From: an uncultured Planctomycetota bacterium
GTDB lineage: Bacteria; Planctomycetota; Phycisphaerae; SM23-33
Length of the DNA: 47,374 nucleotides
NCBI GenBank assembly: GCA_903892515.1
Contig: CAITIS010000012.1
Coordinates: 1-47,374 of the forward strand
Direction of reading: 5' to 3'
Shown here: one piece after another, positions 39,299 to 47,235 of the stretch
Layout: each line of letters begins with the position of its first letter
How positions within the stretch are numbered: position 1 is the stretch's first letter
Position numbers and translations under genes: made by a program
The notes under the pieces: generated by a model
The model's input: the letters and a program-made list of their open reading frames with translations, nothing else
Told to the model about the DNA's origin: nothing
The model's database searches: none

Positions 39299-39918
39299 GA
39301 ACGGCCTCCGCTCTTGCGGTCGTCGCTGGGGGGCTTGATGTTGAATCGCAGGACTTCTTCGTCGGTCACGAGCATGTTCACGGGTATGTCATTTTCCTGC
39401 ACGGGCAGGCTGTCGAGCACTTGCTCATGAAACGCCAGCCCGACCGAAACGCCGTGGAAGTGCGATTGGGCCAGGAAGCGGTCATAGAAGCCCGCCCCGC
39501 GACCCAGGCGGTTGCCCTTGCGGTCGTACGCCAGCGCCGGCACGATCACCAGGTCAAGCATCTCCACCGGCACAGGTTCGCCGGTGGCGGGTTCACGCAG
39601 GTTGGGCACCGCGGGCCGGTCGGTCTTGACCAGGCCGGTTTCCAGCGAGCGGATTTCCACCGGAATCATGTGCCGCTGGTCCCAGGCAAGCTTGGGCGCG
39701 GCGATGGTCTTCTGGTCCTGCCAGCCGCGCAGGGCAATGGGGCCGATGTCCACCTCGCCGCTCATGGGCAGGTAGATCATGATGGACCGGGCCTTGGCGA
39801 ATTCCGGCTGGGCCACCAGCTTCAGGCAGGCGGCCATGCTCTTGGCGTGTGCGACCGTAGGGTCAAGAGCCGAGAGCTTCTGACGAATCTCGGTTCGGAG
39901 TTTTTTCTTCACGACCAT
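39295..39918 (-). CDS. 5-formyltetrahydrofolate cyclo-ligase
   Basis: 207 residues. ATP-dependent enzyme that converts 5-formyl-THF to 5,10-methenyl-THF. The N-terminal KKKLRTEIRQKL binds nucleotide in the family, IMIYLPMSGEVD is the early strand-loop, and the C-terminal signature is complete: VPALAYDRKGNRLGRGAGFYDRFL (about 126-149), which holds ATP and Mg. The ATG at 39918 has only a weak AGG upstream. Its stop overlaps the start of the L,D-transpeptidase gene by 4 nt. Confidence 0.93.
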   Translation of the reverse strand: MVVKKKLRTEIRQKLSALDPTVAHAKSMAACLKLVAQPEFAKARSIMIYLPMSGEVDIGPIALRGWQDQKTIAAPKLAWDQRHMIPVEIRSLETGLVKTDRPAVPNLREPATGEPVPVEMLDLVIVPALAYDRKGNRLGRGAGFYDRFLAQSHFHGVSVGLAFHEQVLDSLPVQENDIPVNMLVTDEEVLRFNIKPPSDDRKSGGRS

Positions 39919-40012
39919 ATCAAACCTGATTCAGCTCGCCGATGCAAGAGGATGGGCGTCCGGAATCCCCAAGCCGGGAACCAGAACGCCCGATCTGGGC
40001 CGCCCGCGCTCT

Positions 40013-41368
40013 TTACGGCTGAGCCTGTTTGTCCTTGTCTGTGCCGGGTTCACGAAGTTTCCTGGCCCATTCTAGGTACGCCGCCATGTGCTTTTCGTAG
40101 CCGCGGTCGGTGGGCGTGTAATAGCTCTTGCCCACGCCCAGGTAGTCTTGGTCGGGGCTTATGCCGCCCGGGAAGTCGTGGCTGTACTGGTAGCCCTGGC
40201 TGTAGCCGTAGACTTCCTTCATTTTTGGGTGCGGGGCGTTGCGCAGGTGGACCGGCACCGGGACGGTGCGGTTCTCCTTCACGTCGCCGCTGGCCTGCCA
40301 GATGGCCATGGCCGAAGCGTTGCTCTTGGGGGCGCAGGCCATGTAGACGGTGGCCTGGGCGAGCGTGAGTTGGCATTCCGGCATGCCGATGCGCTCCACG
40401 ATGTCATACGCGGCCGAGGCCACCATGATGGCCCGCGGATCGGCGTTGCCCACGTCCTCGCTGGCCAGGATGGCGATGCGGCGGGCGATGAAGCGCGGGT
40501 CCTCGCCGGCCACCAGCATGCGGGCCAGCCAGTACACGGCCGCGTCGGGGTCGCTGCCACGCATCGACTTGATGAAGGCGCTGATGGCGTCATAGTGCTG
40601 ATCGCCGGCCTTGTCGTATTGCAGGGCCTTCTGCTGGATGGACTCCTGGGCGGCCACCAGGTCGAAGATGATCTCCTGGGCGCCGCTCTTGGCCTGGCTG
40701 AGTACGCCGATCTCCAAGGCCGTCAGGGCGCGGCGGACGTCGCCGTCGCTGATGGTGGCCAGGTGGGCCAGGGCCTCGTCGGTGGCCTGGATGTTGTACA
40801 GCCCCAGGCCGTGCTCCTTGTCGGCGATGGCCCGGCGGAGCAGGGCGATGATGTCCTGCTCGGAAAGCGGGGAGAACTTGAAGACAGTCGAGCGGCTCAA
40901 TAGCGGCGAGTTGATGGCGAAGAACGGGTTCTCCGTCGTGGCGCCGATGAGCAGGATGACGCCATTTTCGACATCTTCCAGCAGCACGTCCTGCTGGGCG
41001 CGATTGAAGCGGTGGAGTTCGTCGATGAACACGACCGTCCGCCGGTTGGTGGCCGCCAGGGCGGTGCGGGCCTGCTCGATGATCTCACGCACCTGGCCTA
41101 CCGACGTGCTGGAGGCATTGAGCTTATGAAAGACGCAATTGATCTGCTCGGCGATGACGTACGCCAGCGTGGTCTTGCCGCTGCCCGGCGGGCCGTGGAA
41201 GATCAGGCTGCTGATGCGGTTGGCCTGCAACATGCGCCGCAGCAGCTTGCCGGGACCCAGGAAATCCTGCTGGCCGGCGATCTCGTCGACGCTCCGCGGG
41301 CGCATCCGCACCGCCAGCGGCGCGTTGCGGGCAATCGCAGCCTCCTCAGCCTGTCGCAGCAAATCCAT
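40013..41368 (-). CDS. rarA: Replication-associated recombination protein A (RarA/MgsA)
   Basis: 451-residue AAA+ ATPase acting at stalled replication forks. Seen: MRPRSVDEIAGQQ near the N-terminus, Walker A GPPGSGKT (59-66), Walker B VVFIDELHRF with D116/E117, sensor GATTENPFF, and the long helical C-terminal tetramerisation domain ending in KKxxY-type tyrosine-rich motifs (YGYSQGYQYSHDF). I choose ATG at 41368: TATAAT on the same strand ends 7 nt before it, so the mRNA is predicted to be leaderless; ATG at 41377 would lie inside the promoter. Open frame upstream of this is antisense to the next gene and not coding. Confidence 0.93.
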   Translation of the reverse strand: MDLLRQAEEAAIARNAPLAVRMRPRSVDEIAGQQDFLGPGKLLRRMLQANRISSLIFHGPPGSGKTTLAYVIAEQINCVFHKLNASSTSVGQVREIIEQARTALAATNRRTVVFIDELHRFNRAQQDVLLEDVENGVILLIGATTENPFFAINSPLLSRSTVFKFSPLSEQDIIALLRRAIADKEHGLGLYNIQATDEALAHLATISDGDVRRALTALEIGVLSQAKSGAQEIIFDLVAAQESIQQKALQYDKAGDQHYDAISAFIKSMRGSDPDAAVYWLARMLVAGEDPRFIARRIAILASEDVGNADPRAIMVASAAYDIVERIGMPECQLTLAQATVYMACAPKSNASAMAIWQASGDVKENRTVPVPVHLRNAPHPKMKEVYGYSQGYQYSHDFPGGISPDQDYLGVGKSYYTPTDRGYEKHMAAYLEWARKLREPGTDKDKQAQP

Positions 41369-41375
41369 GTGCGGC

Positions 41376-41381
41376 ATTATA
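41376..41381 (-). promoter_or_regulatory. Perfect -10 box 7 nt before the rarA ATG
   Basis: On the minus strand TATAAT is followed by GCCGCAC and ATG. This matches TACAAT-GCCGCCC-ATG at 17387. No good -35 is visible. Confidence 0.6.
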
Positions 41382-41438
41382 AGAGCGAGGTGGCCGGACC
41401 GAGCAGACCTTTCCTTTCGGCGTGTAAGGTGTTCTGCC

Positions 41439-41509
41439 GGGTGCCACGGCTGCGGTGTTTGCAGCCGTGCGAACGCACACACACTGCACACGCCGCAGGT
41501 GTGGCACCC
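41439..41509. repeat. Repeat family 3, copy d
   Basis: 71 bp with GGGTGCCAC/GTGGCACCC ends and both hairpins. It lies in the divergent promoter region between rarA and the dehydrogenase gene. Confidence 0.8.
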
Positions 41510-41526
41510 GGCATCTTCTCTTTCTA

Positions 41527-41554
41527 TTGCCTGTGGCGGGTTTCCCGCTAGAAT
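41527..41554 (+). promoter_or_regulatory. Promoter of the isopropylmalate-type dehydrogenase gene
   Basis: TTGCCT (41527-41532), 16 bp, TAGAAT (41549-41554). Start near 41561 gives a leader of about 66 nt with AAAGGA about 10 nt before the ATG. Confidence 0.5.
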
Positions 41555-41626
41555 GGCCCGTTCCCGTCCGCCTGAGCGGGCGGGGATTTGAGTGCGACGT
41601 ATCGAACCAGAAAGGACGAACGAGCT

Positions 41627-42718
41627 ATGCGTATTGCAGTAATCGGCGGCGATGGCACGGGGCCCGAAGTTGTGGCTGAGGGGCTGAAGGTTCTCGCCCA
41701 GGCGAGCAAGAAGGCCGGCTTTCAGTACACCCTGACCGATTTCAACGTCGGCGGCGAGCGGTATCTTTCTGCTGGCGGCGACCCGACCAAGCCTTCCATT
41801 CCCGTCATCAGCGATGCGGAAATCGCCGAGCTGCGCAAGTTCGACGCCATCTACCTGGGCGCCGTCGGGCACCCGAAGATCGCTCCGGGCATTCTGGAAA
41901 AGGGCCTGCTGCTGCGGCTGCGGTTCGAGCTGGACCAGTACATCAACCTCCGGCCGGTGCGGCTGTACCCGGGCGTCGAGTCGCCGCTGCGCGACAAGAA
42001 GCCCGAGGACATCGACTTTGTCGTCGTGCGTGAAAACACCGAAGGCATCTACACCGGCATGGGCGGCGTGCAGTACAAGGGCATGGCGGCGGAAGTCTCC
42101 ACGCAGCTGAACTGCACCACGCGGTTCGGGGCCGAGCGGGCCATCCGCTACGCCTTCGACCTGTGCCGGCGGCGCAACAATAAGAAGCACCGCCTGACGC
42201 TGGTGCACAAGACCAACGTGCTGACCTTCGCCGGTGGCACGTGGTTTGACGCCTTCCAGGCAGTCGGCAAGGAATACCCCGAGATCGAGAAGGATTACAA
42301 TCACGTGGACGCGTGCTGCATGTGGTTCGTCAAGAACCCCGAGCACTACGACGTGATCGTGACCGACAACCTCTTCGGCGACATCATCACCGACCTGGCC
42401 GCCGTCATTCAGGGCGGGCTGGGCGTGGCCGCCGGCGGCAACATCAACCCCGCGGGCGTGAGCATGTACGAGCCGATGGGCGGTTCGGCCCCGAAGTACA
42501 CCGGGCTGAACGTCATCAACCCGATTGCGGCCATCGCGGCCTTGGGCATGCTGCTGCGTGAAACCGGCCGGAAGCTCGGCGACGAAAAGGCCATGCGCGG
42601 CGGCGAACTCGTCGAGCAGGCCGTCGTGTCCGTGACGCCGAAGATGAAGACCCAGTCGGCCGGCAAGATGGGCTTCTCGACGACGCAGATTGGCGACATG
42701 GTCGCACAGGCGATCTAG
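41627..42718 (+). CDS. leuB: Isocitrate/isopropylmalate dehydrogenase family protein, probably 3-isopropylmalate dehydrogenase
   Basis: 363 residues. The start is ATG at 41627 (MRIAVIGGDGTGPEV). Family landmarks: GGDGTGPEVV at the N-terminus, the substrate-binding segment LLLRLRFELDQYINLRPVRLYPG, VVVRENTEGIYTG, the catalytic Tyr/Lys region and metal-binding DNLFGDIITDLAA, and the NAD-loop MYEPMGGSAPKYTG. The LLxRLRFELDxYxNLRP arrangement fits isopropylmalate dehydrogenase of leucine synthesis, but tartrate dehydrogenase and other decarboxylating dehydrogenases are close relatives. No leuA, leuC or leuD gene lies next to it, so the symbol is tentative. Confidence 0.78.
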   Translation: MRIAVIGGDGTGPEVVAEGLKVLAQASKKAGFQYTLTDFNVGGERYLSAGGDPTKPSIPVISDAEIAELRKFDAIYLGAVGHPKIAPGILEKGLLLRLRFELDQYINLRPVRLYPGVESPLRDKKPEDIDFVVVRENTEGIYTGMGGVQYKGMAAEVSTQLNCTTRFGAERAIRYAFDLCRRRNNKKHRLTLVHKTNVLTFAGGTWFDAFQAVGKEYPEIEKDYNHVDACCMWFVKNPEHYDVIVTDNLFGDIITDLAAVIQGGLGVAAGGNINPAGVSMYEPMGGSAPKYTGLNVINPIAAIAALGMLLRETGRKLGDEKAMRGGELVEQAVVSVTPKMKTQSAGKMGFSTTQIGDMVAQAI

Positions 42719-42721
42719 CGA

Positions 42722-42818
42722 TTGAAAATCTGAGATTTCAGATTTGAAATCTCAGAGTTGGAATTCGGACCTGATATCTCGGACATGGGATATCAGGTCT
42801 GAAATGTCAGAGTCAGGA
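42722..42818. repeat. Degenerate heptamer array with palindromes
   Basis: Seven-bp words such as AATCTGA, GATTTCA, GATTTGA, AATCTCA and later ATATCAG, GTCTGAA, ATGTCAG fill the gap between the dehydrogenase stop and the DUF1854 gene. Units run in both directions, forming ATCTGAGATTTCAGAT and CCTGATATC...GATATCAGG. Confidence 0.6.
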
Positions 42819-42825
42819 CCAGGCA

Positions 42826-43362
42826 TTGGTGAACGAAGGCGCACAATCAGCGGCTGGCCAGACCAATAACCTCGGCGGCGAGGCCAGTTCCGTCACCCCG
42901 CCCGAGCAGGTGCATCTGCGCCGCAGTGGCCGGGGGGAGATCGACGCCGAAATCAATGGCCGAACGGTGGTCAACGTCAAGGTCGCCCGCTGCTTTCCCT
43001 GGTCGATGAAGGACCGGTACATTTCCATTCGCGACAAGGATGGCAAGGAAGTGGCCCTGCTGGAAAGCAGCGAAGGCTGCGATGCATGCACCCGGGCCCT
43101 CCTTGAGCAGGAGCTGCGCGACCGCTGCTTCGTGCCCAAGATTCTGAAGGTCAAGTCGCACCAGTCGGAATTCGACGTGGTGACCATATCGGCCCAGACG
43201 GATCGCGGCGAGGTGTCCTTTCAGATCCGTAGCCGGGACGACGTGCGGACGCTGTCGTCGAAGCGGGCGATCTTCCGCGACGTGGACGGCAATATTTACG
43301 AGGTCGAAGACGTCACCCAACTCGACCGTCATACCCAGCGGCACCTGGAGCGGTATTTCTAA
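42826..43362 (+). CDS. DUF1854 protein
   Basis: 178 residues, soluble. The family pattern is visible: RCFPWSMKDRYISIRDKDGKEVALLES, LEQELRDRCFVPKI, TDRGEVSFQIRSRDDVRTL and a closing DGNIYEVEDVTQLDRHTQRHLERY. DUF1854 proteins are often found beside ABC transporters or cyanophycin-linked genes in proteobacteria, but their activity is unknown. Here it stands between the dehydrogenase and the SIS gene. The start (TTG 42826 or GTG 42829) is uncertain, with only AGG elements upstream. Confidence 0.8.
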   Translation: MVNEGAQSAAGQTNNLGGEASSVTPPEQVHLRRSGRGEIDAEINGRTVVNVKVARCFPWSMKDRYISIRDKDGKEVALLESSEGCDACTRALLEQELRDRCFVPKILKVKSHQSEFDVVTISAQTDRGEVSFQIRSRDDVRTLSSKRAIFRDVDGNIYEVEDVTQLDRHTQRHLERYF

Positions 43363-43447
43363 CGTGTCATGGCCGTCTCGGCCATGTGTGCCATGGGCGT
43401 CTCGCCCATGATCCTGTCAGTAACGATGCACGTTGAGGAGAGAGAGC

Positions 43448-44206
43448 ATGGCAACGAATCTCGGCGCGGCGTACCTGGCGAACGTGACGGGCAAGCTCGA
43501 AGCCATCGAGGCCAAGCAGGCGGAGAAGTTCCGCCAGGCCGGCAAGATGATGGCCGACGCGTACCAGCAGGATCGGCTGCTGCACGTGTATGGCGGCGGC
43601 GGGCACACGGTGTTGATGGTCTTTGAAATGTTCTTCCGCGCCGGCGGCCTGGCCAACGTCAACCCCATCCTTGGCCACGACATCAGCCCCATGTGCCAGG
43701 CCCTAAAGTACCTGGAGGTCGAGCGGCTGACCGGGTACGGCAATTGCCTCATCCGCTATTACGACCTGGCCAAGGACGACCTGCTGATCATTTTTCACAA
43801 CATCGGCATGAACCCGACGACCATTGATGCAGCCGAGGAGGCCAAGGCCCGCGGCGCCAAGATCATCGCCATCTCCTCCAGCGACTGGCAGAAGAAGCTG
43901 CCGCTGGACCACAAGATTCGCCACCCCAGCAAGAAGCACCTGTTCGACCTGGCCGACCTGTGCATCGACGACGAGAACCCCTTCGGCGACGCCGACTTCT
44001 TCGTCGAAGGCTTCGATGTGCCCATCGGGCCGACGTCGACCATGGTGGACGCGTACATCGCCCATCGCATGGTGATGGAAGCGGTGAGCGAGATGAAGGC
44101 CCGTGGCCTGGAGCCGCCGATTTTTCGCAGCGCCAACCTGCCGGGCGGGGATGAGTTCAACGCCCGGCTGCTGGACCGGTACAAGAACCGCGTGAAGTAC
44201 CTGTGA
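43448..44206 (+). CDS. SIS-domain sugar isomerase/phosphosugar-binding protein
   Basis: 252 residues. The start is ATG at 43448 with GAGGAGAG about 9 nt upstream. It shows the sugar-isomerase fold: HVYGGGGHTVLMVFEMFFRAGG is the first phosphosugar loop, DDLLIIFHNIGMNPTTIDAAEEAKARGAKIIAISSS is the second Rossmann-like unit, and PTSTMVDAYIAHRMVMEA is the C-terminal helix seen in UPF0309-type proteins. These bind or isomerise phosphorylated sugars. An uncharacterised gene with a related-looking pattern follows after 95 bp, and a sugar-type MFS transporter converges on them, suggesting one uptake-and-processing module. Confidence 0.85.
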   Translation: MATNLGAAYLANVTGKLEAIEAKQAEKFRQAGKMMADAYQQDRLLHVYGGGGHTVLMVFEMFFRAGGLANVNPILGHDISPMCQALKYLEVERLTGYGNCLIRYYDLAKDDLLIIFHNIGMNPTTIDAAEEAKARGAKIIAISSSDWQKKLPLDHKIRHPSKKHLFDLADLCIDDENPFGDADFFVEGFDVPIGPTSTMVDAYIAHRMVMEAVSEMKARGLEPPIFRSANLPGGDEFNARLLDRYKNRVKYL

Positions 44207-44301
44207 TCTGAGTGCAGCAAGTGTCGTGAGTGGGAGGGGCCGGGAGTGTCGCCGCTGTGCCGGGCCTGCGTGGCCTCGGTGTGAAGCACGAATGGGTAAA
44301 C

Positions 44302-45534
44302 ATGAAGAATAACAGTCGTTCCGCCGCTGGCAAGACGCCCGCGTTGAAGTACATCAGCATGATCAATGGCCGGATCGCCGCGATTCGCAAGGACACGCCG
44401 GCCATCACCCGTCTGGCCGAACGCATGGCCCAGCCGCTGCTGGAGGGCGGGACCCTGTTTATCCCGCACGTGGCGGACTACTGGCCCAGCGAATTCTGTG
44501 GCCGGGCGGGCGGCCTGATGGGCGTGAAAAGCTGGTCCTTCGAAGCCAAGTCCGGCAAGGACGTGGGCTTTTTAGCGCTGACTGATCCGCGTCGGCCCGA
44601 CGCCCGCGCCGAGCAGGAACTGAAGAAGCACGTGGACGGCGATGGGCAGTTGTTCGTCCTTGGCCGCAAGCAGGATTTGCCCGCTGGCGTTCCGGCCGGG
44701 CGATTCGCGGGCTTCACGGGCGACGTGGCTGCCGACGACGGGCTGTATGGCCACGACGGCGTCCGGCCGCTGGCGTCGCTGCGGCCCTTCGAGCAACTTG
44801 TCCGCGGCTGGGTGACAACGGGCGAACTTATCGCCGCGTTCACGCGTGCAGGCCGGATGCCCGTGATCTGGATGAGCATCTGGCTGGAAGGCGCCGCTGC
44901 CCGCAACGCCTGCTTCATGCGAATGGGCAATCTCGGCGAGCCTTCGCCCAATGCGCCGCTCTTTCACGATGACTACTTCGTCCCGGCGCTGGGCCGGGGC
45001 TTCGTCGCCGGCGAGTTCCTGCGCGAGGTGGAGAGCATCGTTGGCGTGTTGGCGGGACAGGCCGGCGCCTTGGCCAAGGCCGGGGCGTGGATGGCAGATG
45101 CCGCCAGGACCGGGCACAAGATTCACTCCGTCGCCGCCGGTCACTCGTACCCCGCCATCCTTCAGCGGCCCTCGAAGGAGACCTATCCCATCGAGTGGGG
45201 CCGAGCCGCCAGCGGCATTCCGGCGGCCGTACCCCCGACGCTGGGCCAAGGCGATGTGGCGTTGCATTTTGGCTATGGCCCGGTGAACGTGGATCATGTG
45301 CGGCAGGTTCTGGACCGCGGCGTGCGGTTCGTTCACTGCTCTCCCTACGGCCGGCCGGCGCAGCTCAAGAACCACCGTAACTTCATATGGCTGGACCTGC
45401 CTTGGCGGCCGGCGGACCAGACTGTAGACGTTCCCGGCTACAGCGCGCGAATCCTGCCCACCAGCAGCAGCGTCGACACGGTCGCCTACTTCGCCATGGT
45501 GGCCGAAATGGCCGAGGCGCTGGGCTGGAAGTAG
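44302..45534 (+). CDS. Uncharacterised protein next to the SIS gene, possibly a divergent SIS relative
   Basis: 410 residues, soluble. The ATG at 44302 is the probable start; GTG codons upstream are possible. I do not recognise a named family. FIPHVADYWPSEFCGRAGGLMGVKSW near the N-terminus has the spacing of the first loop of the preceding SIS protein (GGGGH...FRAGG), VIWMSIWLEGAAARNA resembles a Rossmann strand-helix, and a second domain contains KIHSVAAGHSYPAIL and HFGYGPVNVDHVRQVLDRGVRFVHCSP. It could be a two-domain SIS-like protein lacking canonical residues (inference). A stable hairpin follows the stop. Confidence 0.6.
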   Translation: MKNNSRSAAGKTPALKYISMINGRIAAIRKDTPAITRLAERMAQPLLEGGTLFIPHVADYWPSEFCGRAGGLMGVKSWSFEAKSGKDVGFLALTDPRRPDARAEQELKKHVDGDGQLFVLGRKQDLPAGVPAGRFAGFTGDVAADDGLYGHDGVRPLASLRPFEQLVRGWVTTGELIAAFTRAGRMPVIWMSIWLEGAAARNACFMRMGNLGEPSPNAPLFHDDYFVPALGRGFVAGEFLREVESIVGVLAGQAGALAKAGAWMADAARTGHKIHSVAAGHSYPAILQRPSKETYPIEWGRAASGIPAAVPPTLGQGDVALHFGYGPVNVDHVRQVLDRGVRFVHCSPYGRPAQLKNHRNFIWLDLPWRPADQTVDVPGYSARILPTSSSVDTVAYFAMVAEMAEALGWK

Positions 45535-45641
45535 ATCGCGGAAGAGTACGACGCACTACCCAAGGGCTGAGCGAAACGTGGTTGCTACGCTTCGCTGCGC
45601 AAACCACGGCACCAGGGCACCCCGGCCGAAATAGGTTTCCG

Positions 45642-45667
45642 CGTGGCGGGTTTCCCAACCCGCCACG
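45642..45667. terminator. Hairpin between convergent genes
   Basis: An 11-bp perfect stem CGTGGCGGGTT/AACCCGCCACG with a 4-nt loop lies 107 bp after the plus-strand stop (45534) and 15 bp from the minus-strand stop (45682). On the plus strand there is no T-tract, so it may act mostly as an mRNA-end stabiliser or bidirectional barrier. Confidence 0.5.
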
Positions 45668-45681
45668 TGGCCTCCAATCGA

Positions 45682-47142
45682 TCAGACGCCCGGCGGCGTG
45701 TAGCCGTCAGCCCCGCCGCGTCGCTTCCATTCGCGGTAGAGCAGGAACATGAACACCAGCGCCAGGATGTGGAAGCCGGCCTGCCAGACCGCGTAAAAGC
45801 GATAATGCCAGTCGCCCATCCACGCTAATGAGTTCATGAAGGCAACGGCCAGGATGCTGCCGAAGATCGTTGCAAAGGATCGGATCATGGCGCCGGCGGA
45901 GGCGAACTGCCCGTAGCGGTCCCTGGGCAGCAGGATCATGCTCACCGAAAGCTCGGCTACTCCCAGGACCGCGTTAATCGGCAGGAATGCCAGGCTCGTG
46001 ATGTAGATGGCGATCAAGTTGCCGTGCGGGCCGAAGTCGGTGAAGACAAAGATGCACTGTGACAGCACCGCCAGCAGCAGCACCGCCGACAGCCAGACCC
46101 ACACCCTGACGGGGTTGAACTTGTCTGCCAGCCAACCGGCCGGGTACATGATGATCAGACTGGCGATGCCACCCCAAAAGCCGAGGTCGCCAAGTTGGTG
46201 CAGATTCAAGTGCAGCGAGTCGCGGTTACGCAGGCCCGAGAAGGTGGTGGACATGTAAGACATAAAGAACAGCGTGTTGGCCAGGAACAAGTACCAGTAG
46301 AAACGGTGGGTGAAGCATTCCCTGCAGTAGGTCTTGATCGCAGCAATGACGCCCTTACGGTTGCCGGCGTTTTCGGGTGGAGGCGGATAGCGGCCTTCCT
46401 TGACCGTAAAGCACATCACCAGGAAGCCCAGCGTGAACAGGACCCCGGCCACCACGAACACGAAGCGGAAGTTCTGCAGCACGTTGGGGAAGACCCACTT
46501 GGAGTAAATGATCCCAGCCGCGCGGCCGACGATCTGGAACATCGCCATGAACCGCGTCATGTATTCCTTGGGAACCACGTCGTTGAAGAGATACCAGTAC
46601 ACCGAATTGACGAAGATGTTGACGATGGTGAAGCCGATGATCATCGCCCCCAGGATGGCGATGTACAGCTCGGATCTGCCCATGGTGAGGCCGAGAATCT
46701 TGGCCGACTCGGCCCCGCCCAGCAGGACGTTGGTCACTGATTCGTAGCAGCCCATCAGGATCAGAAACAACCCGACCAACGGCGTGCTCCAGGCCAGGAA
46801 GGGAATCCGGCGGCCCCAGCGGCTGCGGTATCGGTCGCTCTTGAAGGCCACTACCGGAGCGAACATGAACACTACGGCGGCTGGAACCGTCTTGAGGAGG
46901 ATCTGGATCGTCCAGTCGCTGGCGCCCATGTCCTTGAGCTTGAAGGGCAGGATGCCTGGCAGGTTCTGGTCCAGCATCGTCCAGACGAAGTCGCCCCACA
47001 ACAGCGACACCATGACCATGATCAAGCCAAAAGCGGTATAGCGAAGCGTGCCGGCCGTGTGAACTTTGCCGCCAAGCGGCAATGCCGCAATGGCAGCAGG
47101 AGCGGGAGACGCGGAACTTGCCGATTCGTTTCGATGGGTCAT
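45682..47142 (-). CDS. MFS transporter, GPH/SLC45 sugar-type
   Basis: 486 residues with about 12 hydrophobic helices and a 30-residue cytosolic Ala/Ser/Pro-rich lead. The motif after helix 2 is KSDRYRSRWGRRIPFL, the D-R-x-x-S-R-x-G-R-R-x-P-F signature shared by glycoside-pentoside-hexuronide symporters and SLC45-type sugar carriers. The N-terminal half also has WTMLDQNLPGILPFKLKD, and the C-terminal half GGIASLIIMYPAGWLADKF. It likely imports a sugar or glycoside with a cation. Start ATG at 47142 with TAGG about 6 nt upstream. It converges on the SIS gene pair. Confidence 0.85.
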   Translation of the reverse strand: MTHRNESASSASPAPAAIAALPLGGKVHTAGTLRYTAFGLIMVMVSLLWGDFVWTMLDQNLPGILPFKLKDMGASDWTIQILLKTVPAAVVFMFAPVVAFKSDRYRSRWGRRIPFLAWSTPLVGLFLILMGCYESVTNVLLGGAESAKILGLTMGRSELYIAILGAMIIGFTIVNIFVNSVYWYLFNDVVPKEYMTRFMAMFQIVGRAAGIIYSKWVFPNVLQNFRFVFVVAGVLFTLGFLVMCFTVKEGRYPPPPENAGNRKGVIAAIKTYCRECFTHRFYWYLFLANTLFFMSYMSTTFSGLRNRDSLHLNLHQLGDLGFWGGIASLIIMYPAGWLADKFNPVRVWVWLSAVLLLAVLSQCIFVFTDFGPHGNLIAIYITSLAFLPINAVLGVAELSVSMILLPRDRYGQFASAGAMIRSFATIFGSILAVAFMNSLAWMGDWHYRFYAVWQAGFHILALVFMFLLYREWKRRGGADGYTPPGV

Positions 47143-47235
47143 GGTCGCCTACACAAATGCCCAGGTTGACTGAGTTTCCTTTGGCGAAGTCTACAGGCTG
47201 AGCCCCGTCGCCGCAATTGCGGGCCGGCGGAAATG

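Noticed and set aside
41378..42346. Upstream extension of the rarA reading frame by more than 300 codons
   Set aside because: It runs antisense through the isopropylmalate-type dehydrogenase gene and a family 3 repeat, and a perfect -10 box lies immediately before the internal ATG.
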